DNA of 64,000 nucleotides from Blautia sp. MSJ-19. GTDB taxonomy: Bacteria; Bacillota; Clostridia; Lachnospirales; Lachnospiraceae. Position 1 is the first letter of the stretch. The number at the start of each line of letters is the position of its first letter. The stretch is from NCBI RefSeq assembly GCF_018918125.1, contig NZ_JAHLQA010000027.1:62001-126000 (forward strand), read 5' to 3'. Below are positions 35,672 through 44,596 of this stretch, piece by piece. A program made the translations under genes and the position numbers. The notes beneath the pieces were generated by a model. That model made no database searches. It was not told the DNA's origin and was given only the letters and a program-made list of their open reading frames with translations.

Positions 35672-37588
35672 ATGATCTTATCATGCCAGGGTATCTCCAA
35701 ATCCTTTGGTGAAAAAGTGATTCTGGAAGATGCCTCTTTTCATATAGAAGAACGCGAAAAAGCCGCTCTGATCGGTAACAACGGTGCCGGCAAGACCACC
35801 CTGCTGCGCATTATAATGGAAGAAATCCATGCGGATGCCGGACAGGTCGTACTTGCCAGAGACAAGCGGATCGGATATCTTGCACAGTATCAGGATGTGC
35901 AGGGGCACCGCAGCGTATACGAAGAACTTCTCAGCACCAAGCAGTATATCCTTGATATGGAGGACCGTCTCCGCGCTATGGAAGTTCAGATGAAAAACGC
36001 CTCCGGCGAAGAGCTGGAGCGTCTGATGAATTCTTATACACGCCTGACACATGAATTCGAACTGGAAAACGGATATGCTTACAAAAGTGAACTGATGGGA
36101 GTCCTGAACGGTCTCGGATTTACGGAAGAAGATTTTAACAAACAGGTTGCCACACTTTCCGGCGGGCAGAAGACCCGTGTTGCTCTCGGCAAACTGCTGA
36201 TCTCCAAACCAGATATTCTTCTTCTCGATGAGCCTACCAACCATCTGGACATGGAAAGTATCGCGTGGCTGGAAACTTACCTGCTCAACTATCCGGGAGC
36301 TGTTTTTATTGTATCTCATGACCGCTATTTTCTGGATAAAGTCGTCACAAAAGTCATCGAGATCGAAGCCGGGCAGGTTCGCATGTACAGTGGCAATTAT
36401 TCTGCCTACGCAGAGAAAAAAGCCCAGCTCCGTGATGCACAGTACAAGGCATATCTCAACCAGCAGCGCGAGATCAAGCATCAGGAAGCCGTCATCGTCA
36501 AGCTGAAATCATTTAACAGAGAGAAATCCATCAAACGTGCAGAAAGCCGCGAAAAAATGCTTGGTAAGATCCAGCGTATTGACAAGCCAGTTGAAGTGCA
36601 AAGCCAGATGCGTCTTTCTCTGGAACCTCGTGTCGTCAGTGGCAACGACGTTCTGACCGTAGAAGAGCTTGCAAAAAGCTTCCCACAGCAGAAACTCTTT
36701 TCCGGTATTTCCTTCCAGATCAAGCGCGGCGAACGCGTTGCTCTGATCGGAAACAACGGAACCGGCAAAACCACCATGTTAAAGATTCTCAATGGTCTTC
36801 TTGATGCAGATGCCGGAAGTTTTTCTCTCGGTGCTAAAGTCCAGATCGGCTACTATGATCAGGAACATCATGTACTCCATGCAGAAAAGACGATTTTCCA
36901 GGAAATTTCTGATACGTACCCGACTCTCACAGAAACAGAAATCCGCAACATGCTTGCAGCTTTTCTCTTTACCGGTGATGATGTATTCAAAGAGATCTCC
37001 TCTCTCTCCGGTGGGGAACGTGGACGTGTCTCTCTCGCAAAACTGATGCTCTCAGAAGCAAACTTTCTGATTCTCGATGAGCCTACCAACCATCTGGATA
37101 TTGCCTCCAAAGAAATTCTGGAGGAAGCACTCAACAGCTATACCGGAACGGTGCTGTATGTATCGCATGACCGATATTTCATCAACCAGACAGCAACCCG
37201 TATCCTGGATCTGACCAACCAGTCCGTTGTCAATTATATCGGTGATTACGATTATTACCTGGAGAAAAAAGAAGAACTTACTGAAAAGTATGCACCAACC
37301 GTACAGGAAAGCGCAGCTGAAATCAAAGAAGAAGCTCCTTCCGAAGGCAAGCTCACCTGGCAGCAGCAAAAAGAAGAGCAGGCTCGAAAGCGCAAACAGG
37401 AAAACGAGCTCAAAAAAGTCGAGAAACGCATTGAAGAACTTGAGACCCGCGACAAAGAAATCGATGATACGCTTGTCCTTCCGGATGTCTGCACCAATGT
37501 CGGACGCTGTGCCGAACTGAGCCGCGAAAAAGACAAAATCCAGCAGGAACTGGAAGAACTGTATGAAAAATGGGAGGAACTTGCCTGA
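35672..37588 (+). CDS. ABC-F family ATP-binding protein
   Basis: A soluble tandem-ATPase of the ABC-F family, acting at the ribosome in translation or antibiotic protection. 638 residues: first ATPase with GNNGAGKTTLLR (~36-47), TLSGGQKTRVALGKLL and LLLDEPTNHLDMESI. The linker (~245-310) is charged and helical, the P-site interaction segment. The second ATPase has GNNGTGKTTMLK (~363-374), SSLSGGERGRVSLAK and FLILDEPTNHLD. A C-terminal coiled coil (~560-638, KRKQENELKKVEKRIEELE) resembles the Uup/YdiF type. Resistance or housekeeping role cannot be told; no leader attenuator was seen. Confidence 0.95.
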   Translation: MILSCQGISKSFGEKVILEDASFHIEEREKAALIGNNGAGKTTLLRIIMEEIHADAGQVVLARDKRIGYLAQYQDVQGHRSVYEELLSTKQYILDMEDRLRAMEVQMKNASGEELERLMNSYTRLTHEFELENGYAYKSELMGVLNGLGFTEEDFNKQVATLSGGQKTRVALGKLLISKPDILLLDEPTNHLDMESIAWLETYLLNYPGAVFIVSHDRYFLDKVVTKVIEIEAGQVRMYSGNYSAYAEKKAQLRDAQYKAYLNQQREIKHQEAVIVKLKSFNREKSIKRAESREKMLGKIQRIDKPVEVQSQMRLSLEPRVVSGNDVLTVEELAKSFPQQKLFSGISFQIKRGERVALIGNNGTGKTTMLKILNGLLDADAGSFSLGAKVQIGYYDQEHHVLHAEKTIFQEISDTYPTLTETEIRNMLAAFLFTGDDVFKEISSLSGGERGRVSLAKLMLSEANFLILDEPTNHLDIASKEILEEALNSYTGTVLYVSHDRYFINQTATRILDLTNQSVVNYIGDYDYYLEKKEELTEKYAPTVQESAAEIKEEAPSEGKLTWQQQKEEQARKRKQENELKKVEKRIEELETRDKEIDDTLVLPDVCTNVGRCAELSREKDKIQQELEELYEKWEELA

Positions 37589-37610
37589 GTGCAGCCCTCC
37601 CACAATATAT

Positions 37611-37660
37611 GAGCCACTGTATCACCTCATCGCAGCGAAGATACAGTGGCTCTTTCTTTT
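37611..37660 (+). terminator. Terminator of ABC-F gene
   Basis: Perfect 13-bp stem GAGCCACTGTATC/GATACAGTGGCTC, 16-base loop, then TTTCTTTTAT. Confidence 0.95.
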
Positions 37661-37668
37661 ATATTTAA

Positions 37669-38877
37669 TTACAGCATTTTTTCCAGTGCTTCTCTGATCG
37701 CAAGGATAAAGTCACGGCTGTTCAGAACCGTCGGGTTCTCAATGCTGGTGATCAGTGCAAGGTCTTTTGTCATCTTTCCGCTTTCAATCGTAGAAAGTGT
37801 TGCTTCTTCCAGTTTGTCAGCAAACTGTGCAAGTGCCTGATTTCCATCCAGTTCTCCACGTTTGCGGAGTGCACCGGTCCATGCAAAGATCGTTGCAACG
37901 GAGTTGGTGGAAGTTTCTTTGCCCTCCAGGTGACGGTAATAATGTCTCTGTACAGTTCCATGGGCAGCTTCATACTCATAGTATCCCTGAGGAGAAACCA
38001 GAACAGAAGTCATCATTGCAAGAGAACCAAATGCAGAAGAAACCATATCGCTCATAACATCTCCATCATAGTTCTTGCATGCCCAGATAAATCCGCCCTC
38101 TGCTTTCATAACACGAGCTACGATATCGTCGATCAGGCTGTAGAAATAAGTAAGTCCTGCTTCTTCAAATTTTTCTTTGAATTCTGCATCAAATACTTTC
38201 TGGAAAATCTCTTTGAATTTGGCATCATATGTCTTGGAAATCGTATCTTTGGCTCCAAACCATACATCCTGCTTTGTATCCAGTGCATAATTGAAACAGC
38301 TTCTTGCAAAGCTTTCAATAGATGCTGTCATGTTGTGCATACCCATTGCCACACCCGGTGCTTTGAACTCCTGCACCAGAGCACGTTTTTCCTCTCCATC
38401 TTCGGAAGTATACACCAGTTCTACTTTTCCCGGTTTGTCAATGTACATCTCTGTATTTTTGTAAATATCTCCATATGCATGACGGGCAAGTGTGATCGGT
38501 TTTTTCCAGTTGCGCACACATGGTTCGATTCCCTTTACCACGATCGGTGCACGAAATACAGTACCGTCCAGAATCGCACGAATCGTACCGTTCGGGCTCT
38601 TGTACATTTTTTTCAGATCATATTCATCCATACGTGCATGGTTCGGTGTGATAGTTGCACATTTTACTGCTACGCCATATTTCTTGGTTGCCTCTGCCGC
38701 ATCAATCGTAACCTGATCATCTGTTTCATTACGATAATTCAGACCAAGGTCATAATACTCTGTATTCAGGTCAATAAATGGAAGAAGGAGTTCTTCTTTG
38801 ATCATTTTCCAGAGAATTCTTGTCATCTCATCTCCGTCCATCTCTACCAGCGGTGTCGTCATTTGAATTTTTTCCAT
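37669..38877 (-). CDS. icd: NADP-dependent isocitrate dehydrogenase
   Basis: A homodimeric eukaryotic-type (subfamily II) isocitrate dehydrogenase producing 2-oxoglutarate and NADPH. 402 residues: [24 protein letters not shown] near the N-terminus, [33 protein letters not shown] substrate loop, [25 protein letters not shown], and [30 protein letters not shown]. The start ATG at 38877 follows AAGGGAG; the frame stays open upstream to 38976 without a site. Monocistronic, with a 17-bp-spaced promoter. Confidence 0.97.
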   Translation of the reverse strand: MEKIQMTTPLVEMDGDEMTRILWKMIKEELLLPFIDLNTEYYDLGLNYRNETDDQVTIDAAEATKKYGVAVKCATITPNHARMDEYDLKKMYKSPNGTIRAILDGTVFRAPIVVKGIEPCVRNWKKPITLARHAYGDIYKNTEMYIDKPGKVELVYTSEDGEEKRALVQEFKAPGVAMGMHNMTASIESFARSCFNYALDTKQDVWFGAKDTISKTYDAKFKEIFQKVFDAEFKEKFEEAGLTYFYSLIDDIVARVMKAEGGFIWACKNYDGDVMSDMVSSAFGSLAMMTSVLVSPQGYYEYEAAHGTVQRHYYRHLEGKETSTNSVATIFAWTGALRKRGELDGNQALAQFADKLEEATLSTIESGKMTKDLALITSIENPTVLNSRDFILAIREALEKML

Positions 38878-38913
38878 AATACTTCTCCCTTGCTTGATAT
38901 CCGATTTCCTCCT

Positions 38914-38942
38914 ATTGTAGCCGAAAAAAAGATTTCCGTCAA
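38914..38942 (-). promoter_or_regulatory. Promoter of icd
   Basis: Minus strand TTGACG (38937-38942), 17-base spacer, TACAAT (38914-38919). Confidence 0.83.
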
Positions 38943-39025
38943 TACTTTCAGCCTTTACTATGGTAAATTCATGCATTTTTGTTTATACAATACTGTATTT
39001 TCCCTATATCTTCCTTAAAATTCTA

Positions 39026-39862
39026 CTACAATGTCAAAAGCTTTTGGCAGTTCAACTTTCCCCACCCCTGCTGATTCCGGGGCAGTCCCAAATCGTCACA
39101 ACTTTCCTTCAACATCATTTTGATTTCCATATTGGTCAGCAACGGATCTTTTTCCAACGCAAGCGCTACCGCCCCGGAAACTAACGGTGTCGACATAGAC
39201 GTACCGCTTTTCATGGCATACTGATTCCCGGCTCCCGGCGCACATGCCATAATCTGACGTCCCGGTGCTACCAGATCCGGTTTGCATACACACTCAAATG
39301 TAGGTCCACGTCCGGAAACTGCCTTTTTGCCGGTCAGCATGTCGCTGGAGCCCACGGTGATCACTTTTTTACTGCATCCGGGTGCCGTCACACTTCCCGC
39401 TTCCGGCCCCTGATTTCCCGCCGCCGCTACTACAACCAGACCTTCATCCCACAGTTTCTCCACACCCTGTATCAGAACGTCCTGTTCACTCCGTGTCCTG
39501 TAGGTCGTTCCAACCGAAATATTCACGATCCGTATCTGATACTGCTTCCGTTTCTGCAGAATCCATCGAAACGCCTGTAATACGTCTTCTTTCTTTCCGT
39601 TTCCAAAGCGGTCCAGGACTTTCAGAGACACAAGTGATACTCCGGGTGCCACTCCTTTGTATCTTCCCATGGATGCAATTCCACTTCCTGCCAGAATTCC
39701 TGCCACGCAGGTACCATGTCCATTGTCATCATATGGTATTCTTTTATGTGCAATAAAATCCTCAAAAGCACAGATTCTGCTGTCAAAATCTATATGAGAA
39801 AAGATTCCTGTGTCAAGAATTGCCACCCCGATTCCTTTTCCTGTATAAAACGACTGATTCAT
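39026..39862 (-). CDS. S8 (subtilisin) family serine peptidase
   Basis: A compact 278-residue subtilase with the complete triad: Asp in GVAILDTGIFSHIDF (~13-27), His in DDNGHGTCVAGILAGSG (~46), and Ser in MKSGTSMSTPLVSGAVALAL (~219). The oxyanion Asn is in VVAAAGNQGPEAGS. No signal peptide or propeptide is visible: the catalytic domain starts almost at residue 1, as in intracellular subtilisins. GGAG lies 7 bases before the ATG. Substrates are unknown. Confidence 0.94.
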   Translation of the reverse strand: MNQSFYTGKGIGVAILDTGIFSHIDFDSRICAFEDFIAHKRIPYDDNGHGTCVAGILAGSGIASMGRYKGVAPGVSLVSLKVLDRFGNGKKEDVLQAFRWILQKRKQYQIRIVNISVGTTYRTRSEQDVLIQGVEKLWDEGLVVVAAAGNQGPEAGSVTAPGCSKKVITVGSSDMLTGKKAVSGRGPTFECVCKPDLVAPGRQIMACAPGAGNQYAMKSGTSMSTPLVSGAVALALEKDPLLTNMEIKMMLKESCDDLGLPRNQQGWGKLNCQKLLTL

Positions 39863-39931
39863 GCATATACTCCAAAAAGAGGGATCTATATTGCTATTAT
39901 ATTCCAGTCACAGATAAAGGGGGTGTACTTT

Positions 39932-40096
39932 TTGCTCATTATCGGCCTTATCGCATTTTTCTGTCTTCAGACCTTTGTGCTGTTCTGCTGCCTCGCTGCC
40001 GGAAACGATCCCGGCTCCCAGGAAATTTCTGACCAGGAACAGTTGGAGTATATACAGATGTGGTTAAAAAAACACCGGAAACATCCGGTGAATTAA
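39932..40096 (+). CDS. Small single-pass membrane protein
   Basis: A 54-residue protein starting at a TTG eight bases after AAAGGGGG. An N-terminal membrane helix (LIIGLIAFFCLQTFVLFCCL) is followed by a polar cytoplasmic tail (SDQEQLEYIQMWLKKHRKH). Similar short proteins are common but unnamed in Lachnospiraceae, as far as I recall. It is convergent with the gene ending at 40136 and its last codons overlap that gene's terminator. Confidence 0.6.
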   Translation: MLIIGLIAFFCLQTFVLFCCLAAGNDPGSQEISDQEQLEYIQMWLKKHRKHPVN

Positions 40097-40131
40097 ATAA
40101 AAAAAGGGGGAAAGCCTGACGACTTTCCTCC
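40066..40131 (-). terminator. Two tandem terminators of the 40136 gene
   Basis: Minus strand: GGAGGAAAG/CTTTCCCCC with one mismatch, then seven Ts (40098-40131). Next, CACCGG, 6-base loop, CCGGTG, then seven Ts (40066-40090). The second lies inside the 3' end of the convergent small plus-strand gene. Confidence 0.85.
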
Positions 40132-40135
40132 AATC

Positions 40136-40483
40136 TTACTGTTTCTCTGTATCCTGTGCAGAAGATTTCTCTGAATCAGATGACTCACTCTTATCTTCTT
40201 TTGCACTGTCCTTCGTTGCTTCGCTGTCTTCATCTGCATTTGCATCATTGTTTCTGACAGCCGCATCCTCAGGTGCATCCGTAGGTTTTGTAATGGTAAT
40301 GCCGCCAAGATCTTCTACTGTCTCCTGTTTGGAAAGACTTTCTTTGTAGGCATCCCGCTCAGCTCTCTTGCTGCGATTATCCTTCACCAACAGTGCCAGA
40401 CAAACAATCAGAAGCACCACGACCACATAATAACCAAAGGAAGACCAAAAATTCTTTCTATGTCTGTGTGAACTCTGTGCCAT
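40136..40483 (-). CDS. Membrane-anchored acidic protein of unknown function
   Basis: 115 residues: a basic N-terminus (SSHRHRKNFWSSF), one membrane helix (GYYVVVVLLIVCLALLV, ~17-33), then a KDNRSKRAERDAYKE helix and a disordered acidic Ser/Glu/Asp tail. It lies 17 bases after the secreted protein gene at 40501 and probably shares its transcript. No domain recognised. Confidence 0.8.
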   Translation of the reverse strand: MAQSSHRHRKNFWSSFGYYVVVVLLIVCLALLVKDNRSKRAERDAYKESLSKQETVEDLGGITITKPTDAPEDAAVRNNDANADEDSEATKDSAKEDKSESSDSEKSSAQDTEKQ

Positions 40484-40500
40484 TTAGATATCCCTTTTCT

Positions 40501-41106
40501 TTATTCAGTAACGCTTGTTTTTTCAAGAAGTGTAACTGCTCCAAGGAACGGAAGAGTAACTTCGATCTCACCTGTCTCCGGATCGATTCCGTCGATTGTG
40601 ATAAAGCATACTTCTCCTGTTTCCGGATTAACCAGCATCAGGATCAGATCTTCTGCTTTTTTGTCTTTTGCAGTTTCCATTGTAAGTTTTGCTGTGATCT
40701 TGCCTTCATCATCAATTGTATATGTGAGCTGATCACCGATCTGCGCTGCCAGGTCAACGAATTCTGTAGTAAATTTGTAGTCTGCCAGGTCAATTTTTTC
40801 ACCGGATTCTGTCTCTACATTGTGAACGTCTGCAACACCCAGTGTTGTAGCAGCTTCTTCAACAGAAATCACCTGGTTCTCATCGTTTACTGCTTCCAGA
40901 ACAGTCTTTACTTCCTGAATTGTAGTATAGGTGTCCAGATCTTTGACATCAATTGTTTTTACTACAAGTTTTGCATCTGTAGGAAGACCAGAAACAACCT
41001 GCGGAGCTTCCGGCATGATCTGTCCGATACTTGTTGCAGCAAAGGCAGGCACGGACATGCTTACTACCATTGCAGCGATTACACCTAACATGATTTTTCT
41101 CTTCAT
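40501..41106 (-). CDS. Secreted protein of unknown function
   Basis: 201 residues with a clear signal peptide (MKRKIMLGVIAAMVVSMSVPAFAA, cleavage ~24). The mature part is acidic and beta-rich with repeated Glu/Asp-Gly turns (TIDDEGKITAKLTM, NPETGEVCFITIDGIDPETGEIEVTLPFLG). There is no sorting signal and no cysteine pairs. AGGAGG precedes the ATG. It may be a small extracellular or wall-associated protein co-expressed with its membrane neighbour. Confidence 0.85.
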   Translation of the reverse strand: MKRKIMLGVIAAMVVSMSVPAFAATSIGQIMPEAPQVVSGLPTDAKLVVKTIDVKDLDTYTTIQEVKTVLEAVNDENQVISVEEAATTLGVADVHNVETESGEKIDLADYKFTTEFVDLAAQIGDQLTYTIDDEGKITAKLTMETAKDKKAEDLILMLVNPETGEVCFITIDGIDPETGEIEVTLPFLGAVTLLEKTSVTE

Positions 41107-41172
41107 ATTAGTAATACCTCCTTAGTTTTGCTTGATTATTGATTATTTATAACAAGGCACCAAATGTACCCG

Positions 41173-42225
41173 TCATACTTTTTCATAGAACAGGTCGAGA
41201 ATCAGTTTCTGCAAGGCATCCTGATCTGCGTAAAATTCATCATGGAGCTCGCCCTCCTTATCCTGTCCCTGTAACTGAATAAAACTATCGTCTGTGAGCT
41301 GTGATGATTTGATCAGCTTCACAAGACTAATATACTGACTTCTGGTAATGCTGGTCTGCAGATAATCCTTCATAGAATCCATGGAATCCCACATTTTTTC
41401 CAGCTGGCTCTGATTCATGGACTGCACTTTATTCATATATGCCGTCGCATATGCCCTCTGGCGTTCCATTCGACCATCGTTACTGAATGCTTCTTCTGTA
41501 TCTCTTGAGCGAAGAAATGGTGTAATTGTCGTATCATCCAGCGTCACCTGCGCACCTTCATACATATCGGGATATTCTTCTTCCAGATCACTGTTTGGCA
41601 CGGTAACTGTAACGCCACCTACCAAATTGTTGATATAAGGCATCGAATCCAGATTCGTCACCACATAACGATTGATCGGTATTCCGCCAAACAGAAGAGA
41701 AACCGCTTCGCAGAGATTCTGACAACTTACTTCGCCGCCATCCCCATAAGTATACGCATAACCGATATGTGTTTTGTAAAGTCCCAGATCCGTACCATCC
41801 AGAGCATACTTCCGGATATCCGTAATCGTATCTCTGTTAACCGAAACCACAGACATTCTGGCATTTTTTTCATCCATGACCACAAGCTGAATGCTGTCAG
41901 CACGTGCCTTGTTTCCATACTGAACCTTGGCTTCCATCTTGCCCTCGGAATCCACACCGGCATACAAAATAGTAGTAACACGGTTATTATACCGATATTT
42001 TTCTCCATTGTAAACAATATCTCTGTATCCGCTTCCAACATTATGGGAATTTCCGGCGGTCACCTGCATACTCTTCTGAGACTGCAACTGTCGATATATT
42101 CCAAATGCAGCCACGGCAAGCACACAGACACAGATCAAAATGCTTCCTACCATCTGCTGACGACGGTTTTTATGCCTGCGATGGTGGTGATGATGCCGTC
42201 TCCTGTTATTTCTTTGACTTTGCAT
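41173..42225 (-). CDS. LytR-CpsA-Psr (LCP) family glycopolymer ligase
   Basis: A membrane protein that transfers lipid-linked capsule or teichoic polymers to peptidoglycan. Start ATG at 42225 (MQSQRNN) after AGGA, overlapping the kinase gene by 20 bases. A frame open further upstream merely reads the kinase repeat in another phase. A very basic His/Arg-rich N-terminus (RRRHHHHHRRHKNRR) precedes one membrane helix (~28-45). The LCP domain has RADSIQLVVMDEKNARMSVVSVNRDT, GGVTVTVPN and LRSRDTEEAFSNDGRMERQRAY. It belongs to the Wzz-kinase-LCP operon. Confidence 0.92.
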   Translation of the reverse strand: MQSQRNNRRRHHHHHRRHKNRRQQMVGSILICVCVLAVAAFGIYRQLQSQKSMQVTAGNSHNVGSGYRDIVYNGEKYRYNNRVTTILYAGVDSEGKMEAKVQYGNKARADSIQLVVMDEKNARMSVVSVNRDTITDIRKYALDGTDLGLYKTHIGYAYTYGDGGEVSCQNLCEAVSLLFGGIPINRYVVTNLDSMPYINNLVGGVTVTVPNSDLEEEYPDMYEGAQVTLDDTTITPFLRSRDTEEAFSNDGRMERQRAYATAYMNKVQSMNQSQLEKMWDSMDSMKDYLQTSITRSQYISLVKLIKSSQLTDDSFIQLQGQDKEGELHDEFYADQDALQKLILDLFYEKV

Positions 42226-43060
42226 CTTTCTTCTTCCTGTTTCCGGATGAACCCTTTCTGTCTCCTGAATCACTTCGCTCGCCATATCCATAGCCATAAC
42301 CGTAGCCATATCCATAGCCATAACCGTAGCCATATCCATAGCCATAACCGTAACGACGTTCAGAAAGCATTACTTTATTGACAACTGCCCCAAGCATATT
42401 GATTCCGGCGTATTCCATCTGTCGTCTCGCTTTATCTGCCTGTGCACGGTCTGTCATACCACTCTCGATCACAAGAACGGTACCATCACACTGTTTCGCG
42501 ATCAGAAGACCATCAATAACCAGATTCAGCGGCGGTGTATCTACAATTACATAGTCATAAATACTCTTTAAGAACTGCATCAGTTCCTGAAACAGCGGAC
42601 CGGAAACAAGTGCACTCGGATTCGGAGCTTTTGCCCCGGTAAAAATAATATCCATCCATGGGTCATCCGTATGATAAATGATTTTTTCCTTTGAAAGTTC
42701 TCCGCAAAGATATTCGCTGAGACCTTTTTTGTCACCCATAATATCATAGCGTACCTGAATCGTAGAGTTTCGGATGTCTCCATCCAGATAAAGAACTCTC
42801 TTCTCCAGATCCGCCAGACTCTTGGCAAGACGGAATGCTATGGAAGATTTGCCCTCATGTGCCAGCGAACTGGTAATCGCAACTGCTTTGATGTTATTTC
42901 CACTAAGCTGAATATTACCACGAAGAACGTTAATCGCCTCATTCACACCAAAAGGTACTTTACTGATCTTTGGTTTGATCACCTCTGTCTGCTGTCCCAT
43001 CGGACGATTCTCCCTAATGAGATCGTCAAACAGAGCTTTCATTCTATCGTCTCTCTCCAT
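42206..43060 (-). CDS. BY-family tyrosine kinase (CpsD/EpsB type) with (Tyr-Gly)12 tail
   Basis: A bacterial tyrosine kinase controlling capsule/exopolysaccharide export with its Wzz partner. 284 residues: Walker A is divergent (TSSLAHEGKSSIAFRLA, ~residues 62-78), Walker A' VLYLDGDIRNS, and Walker B YDYVIVDTPPLN. The C-terminal tyrosine cluster is an unbroken run of twelve Tyr-Gly pairs encoded by three exact 24-bp units, followed by a basic Lys/Arg/Ser tail. Two bases separate it from the Wzz gene. Confidence 0.93.
   Translation of the reverse strand: MERDDRMKALFDDLIRENRPMGQQTEVIKPKISKVPFGVNEAINVLRGNIQLSGNNIKAVAITSSLAHEGKSSIAFRLAKSLADLEKRVLYLDGDIRNSTIQVRYDIMGDKKGLSEYLCGELSKEKIIYHTDDPWMDIIFTGAKAPNPSALVSGPLFQELMQFLKSIYDYVIVDTPPLNLVIDGLLIAKQCDGTVLVIESGMTDRAQADKARRQMEYAGINMLGAVVNKVMLSERRYGYGYGYGYGYGYGYGYGYGYGYGERSDSGDRKGSSGNRKKKDAKSKK
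42281..42352 (-). repeat. 3 x 24-bp tandem repeat encoding Tyr-Gly
   Basis: Three identical 24-base units (42281-42304, 42305-42328, 42329-42352) each encode four Tyr-Gly pairs. The unit length is a multiple of three, so copy-number change would keep frame and alter tyrosine number. Confidence 0.95.
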
Positions 43061-43062
43061 AC

Positions 43063-43824
43063 TTAATCTTTTTTCTCCTCAAAATATGGTACAACTGCAA
43101 GAACCGGCATACGCAGATTCTTACGTACATCGTCCTCTGTCTTTAATGTATTGTCTGTCATGAACTTCACGCAGATCAGGCCACATGCGAGCACAATACC
43201 AAGAAGTGCGCCCATAGCCACATCCTTTGACAATCCGGATGTCACTTCCTCAACAGCCTCAGCCTCTGAATAATCAATAACCGTAGGTTCACTGTTTCCG
43301 ATTACCTGATAGATACGGTCAATTCCGATATTCATAAGGGAATTGGCAATATCCCGGCAAAGTTCGATATCGCCACAGGTCACTGTGATCGTGATAATAT
43401 GTGAATCCTGCGGATTGCTGACAGAAACCAGTTTGCTCAGCTGTTTATAATCCAGATCCAGATCCAGATCCTTGATTACCTGCTTTAATACATTACGACT
43501 CTTGATGATGTTTGCATAGTCTTCTGTAAGTTCTGAACTGATCTGCAGATCTGAAACAGAAATCACAGATTCATTACTGGTAATGAAAATAGAAGCATCT
43601 GCCTGATAAGACGGCTGCTTCAAAAATGTATGATAGACTCCCATCAGTAATGCTCCAATCAGCATCGCCATCAGAATCACCTTCCAGCGGTCTACCATCA
43701 CCCAGAACAGTTCCTGCAGATCGATCACATCTCCCTGCTGCATACGATTGCCTGATGACAGCGTTGCCGCCTGTGCACTCGCGGCAGTCGTTTTGGCCTG
43801 GAACTCTCTTTCCTTTTTATCCAT
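43063..43824 (-). CDS. Wzz/CpsC-type polysaccharide chain-length regulator
   Basis: A 253-residue membrane adaptor and activator of the BY-kinase. The N-terminal cytoplasmic part has IDLQELFWVMVDRWKVILMAMLIGALLMG, with a first helix at ~50-68. The extracellular Wzz domain carries YQADASIFITSNE. A second helix (VAMGALLGIVLACGLICVKFM, ~203-223) is followed by the kinase-activating tail ending VLAVVPYFEEKKD. First gene of the operon, with a promoter upstream. Confidence 0.93.
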   Translation of the reverse strand: MDKKEREFQAKTTAASAQAATLSSGNRMQQGDVIDLQELFWVMVDRWKVILMAMLIGALLMGVYHTFLKQPSYQADASIFITSNESVISVSDLQISSELTEDYANIIKSRNVLKQVIKDLDLDLDYKQLSKLVSVSNPQDSHIITITVTCGDIELCRDIANSLMNIGIDRIYQVIGNSEPTVIDYSEAEAVEEVTSGLSKDVAMGALLGIVLACGLICVKFMTDNTLKTEDDVRKNLRMPVLAVVPYFEEKKD

Positions 43825-43883
43825 AACTCTCCTCTCACACCTTTTCTGTTATATTCATCGCGTCTTTTCGACATTTTGTGATT

Positions 43884-43912
43884 ATTATAGCACACCATTT
43901 CTGATATGTCAG
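43884..43912 (-). promoter_or_regulatory. Promoter of Wzz-kinase-LCP operon
   Basis: Minus strand CTGACA (43907-43912), 17-base spacer, TATAAT (43884-43889). Confidence 0.83.
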
Positions 43913-43936
43913 CATTAAAAACATGAAATTTATGTA

Positions 43937-43981
43937 CAAAAAAAGCAAAAATCCCCGTCGTTTCCAGTTATTTTTGCTTTT
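43937..43981 (-). terminator. Terminator of XRE regulator gene
   Basis: Minus strand AAAAGCAAAAAT pairs with ATTTTTGCTTTT around a ~17-base loop, followed by T-rich sequence. Confidence 0.75.
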
Positions 43982-43993
43982 CCTATCGTTTTT

Positions 43994-44407
43994 TTATTTT
44001 CCCGAAGCATGTTCTTCACAGAACAATTTCAGCATTTTAAGGTACATTTCCAGATGCTCTTTCTGTGTCCGGGAGCACTTTCTGTATAAAAGAAGAAGTT
44101 CTTTTTCTTTCTTATTCAGATCTCCCGTGTTCTCCAGTACCATATTCTCTCCCAGAATTTCCATCATGGAAACATCCAGCGCATTGCATAATTTGTAAAC
44201 TGTATAAAGGTATGGTTTGGTTTTGCCCGATAACAGCTCATGAAGCGTTGAGGGTGATACCTCTGCATCTTTTGCCAGCGCATAATACGACATTCCCCGG
44301 TCATCGCATAACTTTTTGATATGCCGGATCAGCTCCTCACACTTCTCCTCCGGATGATACCGGCAGTTTTCCCAGTTTTTCTCTTTCTTTCTCTTTTCCT
44401 CCTGCAT
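43994..44407 (-). CDS. XRE-family helix-turn-helix regulator
   Basis: 137 residues: a charged N-terminal extension (~1-25), then a Cro/cI HTH (IRHIKKLCDDRGMSYYALAKDAEVSPSTLHELLSG, ~27-62) with KTKPYLYTVYKLCNALDVSMMEIL. A C-terminal helical part (YRKCSRTQKEHLEMYLKMLKLF) is probably for dimerisation. It lies directly upstream of the Wzz operon on the same strand, but a terminator separates them. It is a candidate local regulator of capsule genes (inference). Confidence 0.9.
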   Translation of the reverse strand: MQEEKRKKEKNWENCRYHPEEKCEELIRHIKKLCDDRGMSYYALAKDAEVSPSTLHELLSGKTKPYLYTVYKLCNALDVSMMEILGENMVLENTGDLNKKEKELLLLYRKCSRTQKEHLEMYLKMLKLFCEEHASGK

Positions 44408-44596
44408 TTTGCATACCTCTTCCGTAATTATTGATGCAAATACGTGTCGAATATATGCACCTATAACTATATACGTAAGAAATCGGAAAAAATCACTCTG
44501 AAAAATGAAATTTTTTCTTTACAGCAAACTATCCGCCAAGGTTTTCATAGCCCTGCAATAATTTTTTAACAAAAAAACTATCTTCTATTCCCTGAT

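Noticed and set aside
35681-36481. 266-codon open frame antisense to the ABC-F gene
   Set aside because: It is a shadow of the strongly conserved ATPase, has no ribosome binding site and no recognisable domain.
37930-39018. 362-codon plus-strand frame
   Set aside because: Antisense of icd, with no ribosome binding site and no family resemblance.
42226-42345. N-terminal extension of the LCP protein (Met-Ala-Met-Asp repeats)
   Set aside because: It is the kinase's Tyr-Gly repeat read in another phase; the ATG at 42225 has a ribosome binding site and gives a normal LCP N-terminus.
42281-42352. Regularly repeated 24-bp units suggesting a CRISPR array
   Set aside because: The units abut without spacers and encode in-frame Tyr-Gly inside the kinase gene.
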